Below, in pieces: positions 7,146 through 7,751 of a DNA stretch of 7,751 bases (the first letter of the stretch is position 1; every line of letters starts with the position of its first letter). This stretch comes from Candidatus Thorarchaeota archaeon (GTDB lineage: Archaea; Asgardarchaeota; Thorarchaeia; Thorarchaeales; Thorarchaeaceae). Position numbers and translations under genes: made by a program. The DNA is taken from assembly GCA_016840385.1 (NCBI GenBank), contig JAEOSL010000141.1:1-7751 (forward strand), in the 5' to 3' direction. The notes beneath the pieces are model-generated. The model ran no database searches, was not told where the DNA came from, and saw only the letters and a list, made by a program, of their open reading frames with translations.

Positions 7146-7751
7146 ATGTCAACCAATACATTAGAAGAAGGAAGAAGAGACGGAATAGGAATAGAAACTA
7201 CCCCGAAGAGCTCATGCCCCGAATGTGGAGCACTAGAGGTCGTCAGGGATAATGAGAAGGGAGAGGTCATCTGTTCAGGCTGCGGGCTTGTACTATCCGA
7301 ACACCGAATAGACACCGGGCCAGAATGGCGAGCTTTCACTTCAGCAGAACGGGACTCCCGTGCAAGAACTGGTGCACCGGCATCATATGCCATTCACGAT
7401 AAAGGTCTGTCAACTATGATAGACTGGCGTGACCGCGACGGTAAGGGAGGCTCATTTAGTGCAAGACAGCGTGCGCAAATCTTCAGGCTACGCAAGTGGC
7501 AGATTCGTACAAGAGTGCACTCAAGCCTCGATCGTAACCTGGCTCAGGCTATGACTGAGATTGATAGATTGTCGTCTCAGCTTGGTCTTACACCCAGCCT
7601 CAAGGAGCATGCAGCTCGAATGTATAGGAAGCTAATTGCTGGCAGGCTATGGAGAAGTAGATCAATCGATGCAACTGCAGCTGCAGCGGTATACGCGGCA
7701 TGCAGGCATAGAGGCTCTCCACGTTCAGTGGAAGAGATTGCTGAGCACTCA
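7146..7751 (+). CDS. tfb: Second transcription initiation factor B (TFB paralog), 3'-partial
   Basis: The frame is open from ATG 7146 to the window edge (202 codons). GGAGGG at 7127-7132 is upstream. Visible are the zinc ribbon (C24, C27, C43, C46), the conserved RIDTGPEWRAF and AIHDKGLSTMIDWRD segments, RLRKWQIRTRVHSS, and most of the first cyclin repeat, ending at EEIAEHS. The second cyclin repeat and the BRE-reading helix-turn-helix lie outside the window. A by-hand alignment from the first zinc cysteine to the edge gives about 70% identity (roughly 128 of 179 positions) with the neighbouring TFB and no gaps. Differences are spread through the protein, the most marked being in the linker after DWRD and in LWRSRS versus LARSRS. 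The N-terminal tail before the ribbon is unrelated. It is a tandem duplicate old enough to have diverged, so it may serve a different promoter set. Confidence 0.95.
   Translation, partial: MSTNTLEEGRRDGIGIETTPKSSCPECGALEVVRDNEKGEVICSGCGLVLSEHRIDTGPEWRAFTSAERDSRARTGAPASYAIHDKGLSTMIDWRDRDGKGGSFSARQRAQIFRLRKWQIRTRVHSSLDRNLAQAMTEIDRLSSQLGLTPSLKEHAARMYRKLIAGRLWRSRSIDATAAAAVYAACRHRGSPRSVEEIAEHS

Noticed and set aside
6621..7393. Two - strand frames (ending or beginning near 7049-7079) opposite the TFB genes.
   Set aside because: They are antisense shadows of the two TFB genes; their sequence follows from conserved TFB codons.

Overview
The window looks like a chromosomal segment from an archaeon. 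Two tandem genes for transcription factor B (TFB, the archaeal TFIIB) sit at the right end. Upstream of the first is a BRE/TATA-type promoter. The ferrous-iron transport genes are in an archaeal-style overlapping operon. A Ras-like small-GTPase-fold protein at 2378-2935, two TFBs and a bacterial-type NAD+-dependent DNA ligase together suggest an Asgard archaeon, perhaps Thorarchaeota-like. That placement is inference; no rRNA or other taxonomic marker is present. Base composition is moderate throughout and no tRNA, rRNA, CRISPR array or insertion sequence was seen.

Left part (1-2255, + strand): an iron-uptake operon of four overlapping genes. These are the membrane domain of FeoB (its G domain lies upstream, outside the window), an unrecognised four-helix membrane protein, a FeoC-like winged-helix protein with a four-cysteine cluster, and a short DtxR/MntR-family metalloregulator. 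Every junction overlaps by 4-8 bases, so translation is probably coupled, and transporter, accessory proteins and iron sensor would be made together.

Middle (2256-3549): after a weak terminator-like element comes a single + strand gene for a Ras-fold protein whose nucleotide-binding motifs are all degenerate, a probable pseudo-GTPase. It meets, tail to tail with a 2-base gap, a - strand DUF998-type six-helix membrane protein.

Right part (3550-7751): the - strand ligA gene lies just upstream of the DUF998 gene, and the pair is probably cotranscribed. A stretch of about 450 bases separates ligA from the divergent TFB genes. It holds candidate promoters for both directions, a 19-bp near-palindrome over a second TATA box, and a 42-codon reading frame with coding character that overlaps the start of the first TFB gene. 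The first TFB is complete (318 residues from the preferred start). The second runs off the right edge after 202 codons and is about 70% identical to the first over the shared part.

The most interesting items are the pseudo-GTPase, the unassigned membrane protein inside the feo operon, the small overlapping frame and palindrome in the TFB leader, the DtxR-type sensor that keeps only one metal site, and the bacterial-type ligase in an archaeal setting.
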